From Acetobacter pasteurianus subsp. pasteurianus LMG 1262 = NBRC 106471 (lineage in GTDB: Bacteria; Pseudomonadota; Alphaproteobacteria; Acetobacterales; Acetobacteraceae), in contig NZ_CADO01000067.1 in assembly GCF_000285275.1 (NCBI RefSeq), positions 124,001 through 188,000 of the forward strand: DNA of 64,000 bases. Reading direction: 5' to 3'. Shown one piece after another: positions 51,809-61,469 of this stretch. The position numbers and the translations under genes are program-made. The first letter of the stretch is position 1. Each line of letters starts with the position of its first letter. The notes below the pieces were generated by a model. It ran no database searches, was not told where the DNA came from, and saw only the letters and a program-made list of their open reading frames with translations.

Positions 51809-54607
51809 TCAGCCAAAAGCGCCAATATTGTGCATGATGGCGACGCTGATTTCACGAATAAGTTCAAACATCCGTTGCATGGGTACAAAGATGTCTCTGT
51901 GCTCTCGCTCGTAAATACCTTCTTCGCGCGGGCCACGTGGTTCATGAAAATCAAGGTTGGTTGGGCCCGTGCCGGTGGGGAAGATATGCTCAAGTTCTTC
52001 CAACACTGCCGGAATATCCAGACACAGTATGTGCTGCATCATGACATCATGGTTAAAGCCGCCACGTGGCATGAAGAAGGGTACACGGCATGCCAGCAGC
52101 CATATCTGCTCAATAAGCATAATACGAATGGCGTGCAGAAGCCGGATCTGTGGTTCCGTGCGCGGTGCATGTTCCCACGCTTCTCTCAACGCAAGATGGT
52201 CGGCCTGAATACGGCGGAACATGGTGAGCAGTTCGGCAGAGAGATCAAGCTTTTCCAGATCCTGCATCAGGGAGAGAAAAGCCTTCCGGCGTGCTGGCGT
52301 TTTTTCCTCTGTGGCGCGGTCGAGCCAGAAGCCGGGGTCTAGCAAACAGACAACGCTTTTCAGCACCTTATCATCCGAGCAGGTCAGGCCATGCTGGGCA
52401 AAATCCAGAGCACGATGAAAGCGCGGGCTGGATGTGCGGAATGTTTCAAAGGTTTCCGGGTGGCGGTGTACGGCTGCCCCCAAGCCCTGCAAGGTGTTGG
52501 CGCACCATCCGAGCTGCTGAAGAATTGCGTTGTTAGGGATGGCGCGGAGCTGACTGGGGTGGGTAATGCGCTTGTGGGTGGCACTTTCTGCACTTTGGCG
52601 AGCAGGGGGACGAGAACCGGTTCTATCAATAAGTGATGGCCCAAAAGCCCCCAGCAGCGCGGCATAACCGGGGTCTTCCACCAGTTTTTTCATGCCCTCG
52701 CTAATGCTGGAGAAGAAATCAGCCGAAAAATCAGGCTGATCATAAATGGGGTCTTCTTCCTGCCGTAAGGGCAGAAATAGGTTTTCCGCAATAGTGGCCA
52801 GCGTAGCGCCTGCCAGTTCTGGCGTGCCAAAAAGCAGATAACCATCACCACCCTGAAAAGCCGTTTCCTCACGGCAGGCAATGCCGGTGGTTTTAAACCG
52901 TGCACGCACATGCGGCGGAGAAAGGTAATCCAGCCGATCCGCCATACGGAAGGGGTGCGCGCCGCGACCAATGCTTTCACCGTGCGTATCAAAAAACACC
53001 ACGGTGATATCCTGCATGTCCCACCGCACCAGCAGATCATGAATACGCAGGCGCAGGCGCTCTATCAGATACGTTGCCGCCAATTGGCCAACATATCGGC
53101 CAGAATCGGAATATCCAAACTGGAAGCAGATACGGCCAATACGGCGGATATAGGCACGCCATGCGGGAGAGCGCAGGGCTTCTTCCACAATGTGCTCACC
53201 GTTCATGAGCGCATCTTCGGTTTCAAACAGCGGCGAGATTTCAATTTTATCCGCCACACCAAAGCAGGAGGCCACCCACAGGGCCGAGAGCAATGTGTAA
53301 CCGGTTTCTGTTTCTGCAATCAGGAAACGAACAGGTGTATCGGAATCGATAAATTTGACCATTTGCGCAATGGTCATCATCAGCCGTCCAGCACTGGAGG
53401 GATCGCTCAGCAGCGCGCCAAAGTCCACAGGAACAGGTGTTACAGCTTCCAGCGCTTCGTTAATCTGGTTCAACAATGCCCGACGATGTGCCGGATTGTT
53501 GGGGTCATCCAGCAGGTTTAGCTTCTGGCGAACGAAGTTGTGTATCTGGGAGGCATTAAGCCGCACATGCGTATGCGCAAGCCCCAGCCCATGCGCCAGA
53601 AAACCCGCCCGGGCAACAGCCAGTGGAATGCGTGCGGAAGGCGGCGCGGTATTGATGGCGGCCTCAAGCAGGCCATCCAATTCTGCTGCATGTGTGAGTG
53701 CTGTGTCGCGCTGAGAAACCAGAAGTTTTGCAAAATGGGCTACAGCCTGGGCATCACTTGGGCCAGCAGGAACAGCGCTAATCTGTTCCTTTACGCAGGC
53801 AATGGCGCGTTGCAACTTTTCTGTTAGCTCTGGGGCCAGCAAGCCCTCGTGCATGATCTGGCTTTCCAACCGCATCAGTTGGAACAGCTTCATGCGCAAG
53901 CGTAGGCGTAGGGTGTCCCACCAGCCAATATCAGTGCGGCCATCGGTATCATAGCCAACCCAACTGGTTGCAATAACCGGGCAGGGCTTCAGGCTTGTCC
54001 ATTCCTGCGGCCAACGTGTGGCGGCTTCTTCCAGCAGGGCAGTGGCCAGCAGATCCATGGCATCCCGCGCACGGGTTATGGCTTGCGCGGCCAGTGTAAA
54101 TTCTTCTTCCAGCGTGGGTGGAGCAGCGCGTCTGTGCGTTTCAAAAAACGGTGCTTCCTGCGGGGGAATGGCTTGAGATGCACTTTCTGCCAAAGCCGCA
54201 TACACAGGGTTGCTCAGGGCAAACGTGGGGTGCGCAGTAAAGACCGCAGCAAACTGAATGGCGGAGATGCGTGCCTGATACTCTGCAAAAGAACCAGTAG
54301 GGCATGCTTCGGCTATCGCACGTGCAACATTGCGGAACTTCTCTTTAGTGGCTTCCGTTGTCGCGCCACCTACGTAGCGATGCAGCTTACGGGCGCGCGT
54401 CAGAAAGGCTTCATCGCGCAGCTTTTGCACAAGGCTTGTAATATCTGTTTGCGAGATTTCCTCGCGGCTCAAAGCTTCTCCAAGTCGGAGCGCAATGCCC
54501 ATTACAGGATTTGTGCCTTCAGCTGCTGTGCCAGCATCTGGGTGCGCAGTAGCGGACGCAAGGATACTGTCCAAACGGGAAGGAGAAGATGTGTTATCCA
54601 TAGTCAT
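51809..54607 (-). CDS. ppc: Divergent phosphoenolpyruvate carboxylase
   Basis: A 932-residue PEPC-type protein; the canonical enzyme makes oxaloacetate from PEP and bicarbonate. Kept features are the TAHPT motif with catalytic His126, the Mg-binding Glu (ISPLFETEDAL) and Asp (FGYSDSGRYVG), and the IGRG loop Arg and GSRP. Differences from the usual enzyme: the loop FHGRGGSIGRG reads FDTHGESIGRG (the first Arg is His), YSDSAKDAG reads YSDSGRYVG, and the C-terminus ends IGAFG rather than QNTG. It is a distant subfamily; activity is likely but not certain. Divergent from the DUF445 gene. Confidence 0.88.
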   Translation of the reverse strand: MTMDNTSSPSRLDSILASATAHPDAGTAAEGTNPVMGIALRLGEALSREEISQTDITSLVQKLRDEAFLTRARKLHRYVGGATTEATKEKFRNVARAIAEACPTGSFAEYQARISAIQFAAVFTAHPTFALSNPVYAALAESASQAIPPQEAPFFETHRRAAPPTLEEEFTLAAQAITRARDAMDLLATALLEEAATRWPQEWTSLKPCPVIATSWVGYDTDGRTDIGWWDTLRLRLRMKLFQLMRLESQIMHEGLLAPELTEKLQRAIACVKEQISAVPAGPSDAQAVAHFAKLLVSQRDTALTHAAELDGLLEAAINTAPPSARIPLAVARAGFLAHGLGLAHTHVRLNASQIHNFVRQKLNLLDDPNNPAHRRALLNQINEALEAVTPVPVDFGALLSDPSSAGRLMMTIAQMVKFIDSDTPVRFLIAETETGYTLLSALWVASCFGVADKIEISPLFETEDALMNGEHIVEEALRSPAWRAYIRRIGRICFQFGYSDSGRYVGQLAATYLIERLRLRIHDLLVRWDMQDITVVFFDTHGESIGRGAHPFRMADRLDYLSPPHVRARFKTTGIACREETAFQGGDGYLLFGTPELAGATLATIAENLFLPLRQEEDPIYDQPDFSADFFSSISEGMKKLVEDPGYAALLGAFGPSLIDRTGSRPPARQSAESATHKRITHPSQLRAIPNNAILQQLGWCANTLQGLGAAVHRHPETFETFRTSSPRFHRALDFAQHGLTCSDDKVLKSVVCLLDPGFWLDRATEEKTPARRKAFLSLMQDLEKLDLSAELLTMFRRIQADHLALREAWEHAPRTEPQIRLLHAIRIMLIEQIWLLACRVPFFMPRGGFNHDVMMQHILCLDIPAVLEELEHIFPTGTGPTNLDFHEPRGPREEGIYEREHRDIFVPMQRMFELIREISVAIMHNIGAFG

Positions 54608-54777
54608 AAGGGCGTCCTGAAGGTTCCTGTAATAAAACAGTTATAAAGCCGGAATGAATCGAAATAACAACGAAATAGCTTGAAAAGAGTGATGAACAAC
54701 TTTTCACGTCTATGTTTTGTATGCAACCAGCTCACGCACTCTTGGGGGTGTTTGCGCACAGTGCTATTGAGTGGGTC

Positions 54778-56076
54778 ATGACATCTCATCCTCATCAGGA
54801 CGCGGATTTCGCTGCCCGCCAGACACTGCGGCGATATAAGAATGCAGCTACAGGGCTGGTTGGCCTTATGGCTGGGGTAACGGTGCTGGGTTACGCAGCA
54901 CCAGCCGCCGGATGGGTGAGGGATGGATTCTGGCTTGAAATGCTGCGGGCTGGTGCGCGGGCTGGCGTTGTAGGCGGTCTGGCAGACTGGTTTGCCGTGG
55001 TGGCGCTGTTTCGTCGGCCTATGGGGCTGCCTATTCCGCACACTGCTATTTTACCTGCACAAAAGGATAGACTTGGCCGGGCACTGGGGCGGTTTGTTGC
55101 AGGGCAGGTGTTTACCCAAAAGGAAGTTGAGCGCGTATTGGGGCAGGTAGACCTTCCTGCTTTTATGGCGGATATGCTGGATGATCCCGGCACGCGGGAT
55201 GCCTTGGTAAAATCCATAACACGCTCTTTGCCCCAGATGCTGGACAGGCTGGAAGATGGTCGCGCCAGCAACGCGGTTGCTCGGGTTATGCCCAAGCTGT
55301 TGGGGGGCAGTAATCTGGCGCCTATTATTGCGCGCGCCCTGCGTAGCCTTGTGGATGATGACAAGCATCAGGAAGTGCTCTCCTTCCTGCTTGAGCAGAT
55401 CAAGGACGCGCTACAATCCAAGGAAGGCGCATTGCGCCAGATGATTGAAGAACGCGTGCGTGAACAGGGTGGGCGTTTACTGGGGTGGGCCATAGGCGGT
55501 TCCATCGCCACCAAGGTTCTGTTGGCAGCGGCCAAGGAGCTTGAGCGAATCGACCCACAGAACTCCAGCATCCGTGAAGGCTTTACCAGTTGGGTGCGTG
55601 GTCAGATTGACCGCATAGAAACGGACCCGGAAAAGGGCAAAGAGTTTTCCCAAACCATTATGGGCGTGCTCTCCCATGAAAGTGTTGTGGGCTGGTGGGG
55701 AGATATCTGGCAGCGCTTCCGCCGCATGGTGGAAGCGGATGTGGAAGATCCGGAAGGTCGCATTGCATCGGTAGTGCAGGATGCACTTGAACGCATGGCT
55801 GCCCAGATGCGCTATGATCAGAACATGCGGCAACGGATTATGGATAGCGTGAACCGCACTGTTCTGAAGATGCTGCCATTCCTGCGTGAGCGTATGGCGG
55901 AGTTTATTTCCCGCGTGGTTTCAAGCTGGAATGCTGTTGAAATAGCTGAAAAACTGGAACTTCGGGTTGGTAAGGATCTGCAGTTTATCCGGTTTAATGG
56001 TACCCTTGTTGGGTTTGGTGTGGGGGCGCTGCTTTTTGCCGTGTTACGGCTTCTGTTCGGGCTGAACGCCCAGTAG
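54778..56076 (+). CDS. DUF445 membrane protein
   Basis: A 432-residue DUF445 (YjiN-like) protein. One or two membrane segments at the N-terminus (NAATGLVGLMAGVTVLGYAA) come with the family hallmark GGLADWFAVVALFRRPMGLPIPHTAIL. A long helical middle and a C-terminal membrane helix (LVGFGVGALLFAVLRLLFG) follow. Function is unknown for the family. The ATG at 54778 gives the conserved start; the frame opens upstream at 54712. Confidence 0.9.
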   Translation: MTSHPHQDADFAARQTLRRYKNAATGLVGLMAGVTVLGYAAPAAGWVRDGFWLEMLRAGARAGVVGGLADWFAVVALFRRPMGLPIPHTAILPAQKDRLGRALGRFVAGQVFTQKEVERVLGQVDLPAFMADMLDDPGTRDALVKSITRSLPQMLDRLEDGRASNAVARVMPKLLGGSNLAPIIARALRSLVDDDKHQEVLSFLLEQIKDALQSKEGALRQMIEERVREQGGRLLGWAIGGSIATKVLLAAAKELERIDPQNSSIREGFTSWVRGQIDRIETDPEKGKEFSQTIMGVLSHESVVGWWGDIWQRFRRMVEADVEDPEGRIASVVQDALERMAAQMRYDQNMRQRIMDSVNRTVLKMLPFLRERMAEFISRVVSSWNAVEIAEKLELRVGKDLQFIRFNGTLVGFGVGALLFAVLRLLFGLNAQ

Positions 56077-56124
56077 GGCGGTCGATCACGTTTGCGCTGG
56101 ATGCTTTTGTGCGCTTGTTTTGGG

Positions 56125-56155
56125 TTGACGCAAGGGCAGTGTGTCGCCATGTATC
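56125..56155 (+). promoter_or_regulatory. Possible promoter of the suf operon
   Basis: A TTGACG resembling the -35 hexamer lies 70-75 bases before the Rrf2 start, with ATGTAT/TGTATC about 18-19 bases downstream. Spacing is slightly long, so this is a weak call. Confidence 0.3.
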
Positions 56156-56199
56156 CGAAACAGGACCGCTCAGGTCTTTAATTGGGTCAAGGGCAGATA

Positions 56200-56664
56200 A
56201 TGCTGAAACTTTCCCGCCTGGCGGATTATGCAATCGTCATCTTGGTGAAACTGGGTGAACAGGAAGGCGTTGTTACGTCTCCAACACTTGCAGCCATTAC
56301 AGGGGTGCCAGAGCCAACAGTGGCCAAGGTGCTTAAAGTGTTGTCTGCACATGGTTTTGTGCTTTCCCAGCGCGGGGCAAAGGGCGGGTATCGCCTTGCC
56401 AGACCGTTGGTAGATATTTCTGTAGCCAGTGTTATTACAGCCGTGGATGGCAAGATTGCGCTAACAGCCTGTGTAGATGGCGGAGAGTGTGATACCGGCG
56501 TGTCGTGCGGTCTGTGTGGCAGCTGGGATACCATCAATCAGGCCATACGAACCACGTTGGAGGGCATTTCCTTGGAAAGCATGCGCAGCAAGGCATCGTG
56601 TTTTTCAAACATGCCACGATCCAATACGCAGCCCAGCGCTGCTATGCCACGTGAGGGGATCTGA
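56200..56664 (+). CDS. Rrf2-family Fe-S regulator of the SUF operon
   Basis: A 154-residue IscR/Rrf2-type regulator, of the group found first in proteobacterial SUF operons. The winged helix (LSRLADYAIVILVKLGEQ, then VPEPTVAKVLKVLSAHGFV) is at residues 4-56 and the Rrf2 wing RGAKGGYRLARP at 58-69. The cluster site is Cys91, Cys97, Cys103 and Cys106. IscR has three Cys and a His (C92, C98, C104, H107); here the fourth is Cys. It should bind a Fe-S cluster and repress or tune the operon by cluster status. sufB begins 3 bases after it. Confidence 0.9.
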   Translation: MLKLSRLADYAIVILVKLGEQEGVVTSPTLAAITGVPEPTVAKVLKVLSAHGFVLSQRGAKGGYRLARPLVDISVASVITAVDGKIALTACVDGGECDTGVSCGLCGSWDTINQAIRTTLEGISLESMRSKASCFSNMPRSNTQPSAAMPREGI

Positions 56665-56667
56665 ACC

Positions 56668-58158
56668 ATGCCGGCAGTTACTGAAACCCGCGAAGCGGTC
56701 GAAAAGCTCGGCCAGTCCACCTACAAGTGGGGCTTTGAAACAGATATTCAGATGGACCTCGCCCCGAAAGGGTTGAATGAGGACATCGTACGCCTGATTT
56801 CTGCGCGTAAGAACGAACCAGAATGGCTTCTGGAATGGCGGCTGACGGCATTCCGCAAATGGCAGTCCATGAAGGAGCCTACGTGGGCCAAGGTTTCTTA
56901 CCCGCCGATTGATTATCAGGATGCGCATTACTACGCCGCTCCGCGCAAGAAAGAAGGCCCGAAATCTCTGGATGAGGTTGATCCGGAACTTCTGAAAACC
57001 TACGAAAAACTGGGTATTCCCCTGCATGAGCAGGCTCTGCTGGCTGGTGTGGAATTGCCTGAAGGTGAAACAGCGCGTCCGCCAGTTGCCGTAGATGCGG
57101 TGTTTGACAGTGTTTCCGTTGTCACCACCTTCCGCAAAACGCTGGAAGAAGCGGGCGTGATCTTCTGCCCGATTTCTGAGGCCGTGCAGGAACACCCAGA
57201 ACTGGTGCGGAAATATCTCGGCAGTGTGGTGCCGGTGGCAGATAACTTCTACGCCGCACTGAACTCTGCCGTGTTTACTGATGGTTCCTTTGTCTACGTG
57301 CCTAAAGGGGTGCGTTGCCCAATGGAGCTTTCCACCTACTTCCGTATCAACGCGCGCAACACAGGGCAGTTTGAACGCACCCTGATTGTGGTGGAAGATG
57401 GGGCTTCCGTTTCCTATCTGGAAGGCTGCACAGCCCCCATGCGGGATGAAAACCAGCTTCACGCGGCCGTGGTGGAACTGGTGGCAATGGAAGATGCCTC
57501 CATCAAATACTCCACAGTGCAGAACTGGTACCCCGGTGATTCCGAAGGGCGTGGCGGTATCTACAACTTTGTGACCAAGCGTGGCGCATGCCGTGGGGCC
57601 CGCTCCAAAATTTCCTGGACACAGGTGGAAACAGGTTCTGCCATTACATGGAAGTATCCATCCTGCATTCTGCAGGGTGATGGATCTGTGGGTGAATTCT
57701 ACTCCGTGGCTGTTACCAATAACTGCCAGCAGGCAGATACAGGCACGAAGATGATCCACATCGGGCGCAATACCCGTTCCACCATCATTGCCAAAACGAT
57801 CAGCGCAGGGCGGTCAGACAGCACATATCGTGGTCTGGTGCGCGTGCAACCCAAGGCTTCTGGCGCACGTAACTTTACCCAGTGCGATAGTTTGCTGATT
57901 GGCGATGAATGCGGCGCGCATACTGTGCCGTATATCGAAAGCCGGAACATGGCAGCGCGTATTGAGCACGAAGCCACAACATCCAAGATTTCAGAAGATC
58001 AGCTTTTTTATTGTCGCCAGCGCGGCCTGTCTGAAGAAGACGCGGTTGGGCTGATTGTAAATGGTTTCTGCCGGGATGTTCTTAAGGAACTGCCCATGGA
58101 ATTTGCTGTGGAAGCACAGAAGCTGTTGCAGATCAGCCTTGAAGGCAGCGTAGGTTAA
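56668..58158 (+). CDS. sufB: Fe-S scaffold protein SufB
   Basis: SufB forms the SufBC2D scaffold on which Fe-S clusters are built. The 496-residue protein has the SufB family core, with [41 protein letters not shown] and the conserved C-terminal [21 protein letters not shown]. The conserved Cys in the latter half ([17 protein letters not shown]) is present. It follows the Rrf2 gene by 3 bases and precedes sufC by 13. Confidence 0.97.
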   Translation: MPAVTETREAVEKLGQSTYKWGFETDIQMDLAPKGLNEDIVRLISARKNEPEWLLEWRLTAFRKWQSMKEPTWAKVSYPPIDYQDAHYYAAPRKKEGPKSLDEVDPELLKTYEKLGIPLHEQALLAGVELPEGETARPPVAVDAVFDSVSVVTTFRKTLEEAGVIFCPISEAVQEHPELVRKYLGSVVPVADNFYAALNSAVFTDGSFVYVPKGVRCPMELSTYFRINARNTGQFERTLIVVEDGASVSYLEGCTAPMRDENQLHAAVVELVAMEDASIKYSTVQNWYPGDSEGRGGIYNFVTKRGACRGARSKISWTQVETGSAITWKYPSCILQGDGSVGEFYSVAVTNNCQQADTGTKMIHIGRNTRSTIIAKTISAGRSDSTYRGLVRVQPKASGARNFTQCDSLLIGDECGAHTVPYIESRNMAARIEHEATTSKISEDQLFYCRQRGLSEEDAVGLIVNGFCRDVLKELPMEFAVEAQKLLQISLEGSVG

Positions 58159-58171
58159 GGGAGTACAGAAC

Positions 58172-58942
58172 ATGAGCCAGTTTTTGGAAATTTCCGGTCT
58201 GTGCGCCCGGATTGATGCCGATGGGCAGGAAAAGCAGATCCTCCGCGGTGTGGATCTTACCATTCCGCCGGGTGAAGTGCATGCCATTATGGGGCCAAAC
58301 GGGTGCGGCAAATCCACCCTTTCCTATGTTCTGGCCGGGCGTGAGGATTATGAGGTCACGGCTGGGTCCGTCACTTTCAAGGGGCAGGATCTGCTGGCTA
58401 TGGAGCCAGAAGAGCGTGCTGCGGCTGGCCTGTTTCTGGCATTCCAGTCTCCTATCGAATTGCCGGGTGTAAATAATGCCAACTTCCTGCGTACGGCGGT
58501 CAACGCAGTGCGCCGCGCCCGTGGGCTGGAAGAGCTGGATGCTGTTGCGTTCCTGAAAATGGCGCGTGAGGCAGCCAAGTCTCTCTCCATGGCGCCGGAT
58601 ATGCTCAAGCGTAACGTCAATGTCGGTTTCTCAGGCGGTGAAAAGAAGCGCAATGAAGTGTTGCAGATGACACTTCTTCAGCCTTCTTTCGCCATTCTGG
58701 ATGAAACCGATAGCGGGCTGGACGTGGATGCCCTGCGTATTGTGGCGGAGGGGGTGAACCGTCTGCGCTCACCAGATTTCTCTGCTCTGGTTATTACACA
58801 TCATCAGAAGCTGCTGGATTATCTGGTGCCAGACCGCATTCACGTTATGGCCAAAGGGCGGATCATTTTGTCTGGTGGGCCAGAACTGGCCAAGAGAATT
58901 GATCAGGAAGGCTACACCAAATTTCTGGCGGAGGCGGCGTGA
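58172..58942 (+). CDS. sufC: SUF system ATPase SufC
   Basis: SufC is the cytoplasmic ABC-type ATPase of the SufBCD complex. The 256 residues have Walker A GPNGCGKST, signature FSGGEKKRNE, Walker B FAILDETDSGLD and the H-loop ITHHQKLLDYL. SufC proteins have the LDETDSGLDVDALR variant seen here. The stop overlaps the sufD GTG by 4 bases (GTGA). Confidence 0.97.
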   Translation: MSQFLEISGLCARIDADGQEKQILRGVDLTIPPGEVHAIMGPNGCGKSTLSYVLAGREDYEVTAGSVTFKGQDLLAMEPEERAAAGLFLAFQSPIELPGVNNANFLRTAVNAVRRARGLEELDAVAFLKMAREAAKSLSMAPDMLKRNVNVGFSGGEKKRNEVLQMTLLQPSFAILDETDSGLDVDALRIVAEGVNRLRSPDFSALVITHHQKLLDYLVPDRIHVMAKGRIILSGGPELAKRIDQEGYTKFLAEAA

Positions 58943-60222
58943 ACGCGATCAGCAAAGATATGAGCGGCCCTCTGTCTTCGTTCGCGCAACGCCTGAACGA
59001 TGTTGAGGGGGCAGAGCGGCAAGCAGCCATTGGCGCACTGCTCAGAACCGGCCTGCCAGATAGGCATGTAGAGGCATGGAAATATACCAGCCTGCGCCCG
59101 TTGTCGGCACAGGAATTTCAGGCTCCGCCCGCGCAATATGATGCAGCTCAGGCGAAAAGCCTGCTGGATAATCTGCTCAGCCAGCATGATGCCGTGCAGG
59201 CTCTGCCGCGCATTGTGTTTGTAAATGGCCGGTTTGTGAAAGACCTCAGCCTTCTGCCTGAAGGTGTGGATGTTTCCTTTTTCAGCCAGAACAGTCTGAC
59301 CTCAGATGTGCAGGCCAGCCCGGACAGAGATCCTCTGGTCGCACTGAACACGGCTTTGGTGGATGATGGGGCTATATTGCATGTTGCCAAGGGTGCGGAT
59401 GCAGGGCGTGTGCTCCTGATCTCCTTGGGTGTTGCCGGGGATACTGCCATTTCTTTCCATCCACGCCATAGCGTGGTGCTGGAAGAAGGGGCGCATCTTG
59501 CCTTGCTGTCACTCAGCGCAGGCGTTGGGCCGTATTTCCATAACCCGGTTACGGAAGTAACGGTGGGAGAAAGCGCTAAGCTGTACCATACCACTTTGCA
59601 GACCGAAGGTCCGCAGGCCATAGCGCTGGCAACAACCTATGTGCAGGTTGCTGGGCATGGCGTTTACAATAGCTTTGCCCTTGGTTTGGGGAGTTTGCTG
59701 TCCCGGCATGAAGTGCATGCACGGTTGAATGCGCCCCATGCTCAGTTGCATGTAAATGGTGCGCAAAACCTTGCTGAACATCAGGTAGGGGATATTACCA
59801 GCGTCATCACCCATGCCGCTTCGGACTGCATTTCCCGCCAGACTGTACGGAATGTGCTGGATGGTCATGCGCGGGGTGTTTTCCAAGGTAAGGTGCTGGT
59901 TGAGCAGGTTGCCCAGAAAACCGATGGCTACCAGATGAATCAGGCGCTTCTGCTTTCTGAAAACGCAGAAATTGATGCAAAGCCTGAGCTTGAAATCTAC
60001 GCGGATGACGTGCGTTGCAGCCACGGGGCAACAGTGGGTGCGTTGGATGATGACCAACTGTTTTATATGCGCAGCCGTGGTGTGCCAGAGGCACAGGCCC
60101 GCCATATCTTGATTGCAGCGTTTCTGGATGAAGCTCTTTCTCTGATTGAAGATGAAACGGCGCAGGAATATTGCCGCGCCATGCTGGCAATCCGTTTTTC
60201 TGCTGAAAGGAAGGCCGCGTAA
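58939..60222 (+). CDS. sufD: Fe-S scaffold protein SufD
   Basis: SufD is the SufB paralogue that completes the scaffold. The 427-residue protein starts with a GTG overlapping the sufC stop. The N-terminal part includes RHVEAWKYTSLRPL. The C-terminal beta-helix has FQGKVLVEQVAQKTDGYQMN and the conserved KPELEIYADDVRCSHGATVG. The latter includes the His/Cys segment important for cluster assembly at the SufB-SufD interface. Its stop shares one base with the sufS start. Confidence 0.96.
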   Translation: MNAISKDMSGPLSSFAQRLNDVEGAERQAAIGALLRTGLPDRHVEAWKYTSLRPLSAQEFQAPPAQYDAAQAKSLLDNLLSQHDAVQALPRIVFVNGRFVKDLSLLPEGVDVSFFSQNSLTSDVQASPDRDPLVALNTALVDDGAILHVAKGADAGRVLLISLGVAGDTAISFHPRHSVVLEEGAHLALLSLSAGVGPYFHNPVTEVTVGESAKLYHTTLQTEGPQAIALATTYVQVAGHGVYNSFALGLGSLLSRHEVHARLNAPHAQLHVNGAQNLAEHQVGDITSVITHAASDCISRQTVRNVLDGHARGVFQGKVLVEQVAQKTDGYQMNQALLLSENAEIDAKPELEIYADDVRCSHGATVGALDDDQLFYMRSRGVPEAQARHILIAAFLDEALSLIEDETAQEYCRAMLAIRFSAERKAA

Positions 60223-61469
60223 TGTCTCATCCTTCTATTACAGATACATCCGGGCTGGATCTGGCTGCTATTCGTAAGCAGTTTCCTATTCTGTCCGAAA
60301 AAGTGCACGATCGTCCGCTGGTGTTTCTGGATAGCGCTGCTTCGGCTCAAAAGCCGGATGCCGTTATCAACGCCATGGTGCACACCATGCATCATCAGTA
60401 TGCCAATATTCACCGCGGCCTGTATTGGCTGAGTGAACGTGCGACTGAGGCCTATGAAGCTGTAAGGGATCAGGTTGCGGGCTTTCTGAACGCACCGTCG
60501 CGGGAAGAAATTGTTTTCACCCGTAATAGCACAGAAGCCATCAATCTGGTTGCGTATTCCTTTGGTTCACTGCTTACGCCGGGGCAGGCTGTGGTTATTT
60601 CCGAAATGGAACACCACGCCAATCTGGTGCCATGGCAGATGCTGCGTGACCGCATGGGCATTGAGTTGCGCATAGCCCCGATTACCGATGCCGGTGATCT
60701 GGATATGGAAGCGTTCGGCCAGCTTTTGTCTGATGGCAAAGTGGCGCTTGTTGCCATCACCCATATGTCCAACGTGCTGGGCACCATTACACCTGCGCGC
60801 CAAATTGCCGATATGGCGCATGCTGCTGGTGCTCTGGTGCTGTTTGATGGGAGCCAGGCAGTCGTCCATCATCGGACAGATGTGCAGGCTCTGGGGGCAG
60901 ATTTTTACACCTTTACCGGGCACAAGCTGTATGGCCCAACCGGTATTGGCGTTTTATGGGCGCGGCGTGCACTGCTGGAAGATATGCCGCCGTTCATGGG
61001 TGGGGGAGATATGATCTCCACCGTGACGTTTGAAAAATCCACATGGGCCAATGTTCCGCACAAGTTTGAAGCGGGCACCCCTGCAATTGTTGAAGCTATT
61101 GGCTTGGGCGCTGCCATTGAATGGGTGGAAAAGTTTGGTTTTGATGCCATTGCGGCGCACGAACAGGCTTTGACCAGTTATGCGCTCCAGCGTCTGGCGA
61201 CCGTTCCGGGGCTGAATGTTGTTGGGCAACCCAAAGAGCGTGGGGGAGTTATTTCCTTCACCATGGCAGATGTGCACCCGCACGATATTGCCACTTTGCT
61301 GGACCGTAACGGTATTGCCGTGCGTGCAGGCCATCATTGTGCAGAACCGCTTATGCGGCGTTTGGGGCTAACAGCCACCGCACGCGCCAGCTTTGGTATT
61401 TATACCTTGCAGGAAGAAATAGATGTGCTGGCCGATACGTTGGTGCGTATCCGGGAATTTTTTGTGTGA
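60222..61469 (+). CDS. sufS: Cysteine desulfurase SufS
   Basis: SufS takes sulfur from cysteine using PLP. The 415-residue group II desulfurase includes NIHRGLYWLSERAT, EMEHHANLVPWQ and the PLP Lys in DFYTFTGHKLYGPTG. The catalytic Cys lies in VRAGHHCAEPLM near the C-terminus. Group II enzymes need an activator; the SufU-like protein encoded next probably fills that role in place of SufE. The start ATG overlaps the sufD stop by one base (TAATG). Confidence 0.97.
   Translation: MSHPSITDTSGLDLAAIRKQFPILSEKVHDRPLVFLDSAASAQKPDAVINAMVHTMHHQYANIHRGLYWLSERATEAYEAVRDQVAGFLNAPSREEIVFTRNSTEAINLVAYSFGSLLTPGQAVVISEMEHHANLVPWQMLRDRMGIELRIAPITDAGDLDMEAFGQLLSDGKVALVAITHMSNVLGTITPARQIADMAHAAGALVLFDGSQAVVHHRTDVQALGADFYTFTGHKLYGPTGIGVLWARRALLEDMPPFMGGGDMISTVTFEKSTWANVPHKFEAGTPAIVEAIGLGAAIEWVEKFGFDAIAAHEQALTSYALQRLATVPGLNVVGQPKERGGVISFTMADVHPHDIATLLDRNGIAVRAGHHCAEPLMRRLGLTATARASFGIYTLQEEIDVLADTLVRIREFFV

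Noticed and set aside
54083-54646. 187-codon plus-strand frame antisense to ppc
   Set aside because: The ppc gene is certain by motif; the antisense product is Cys/Arg-rich and unlike a protein.
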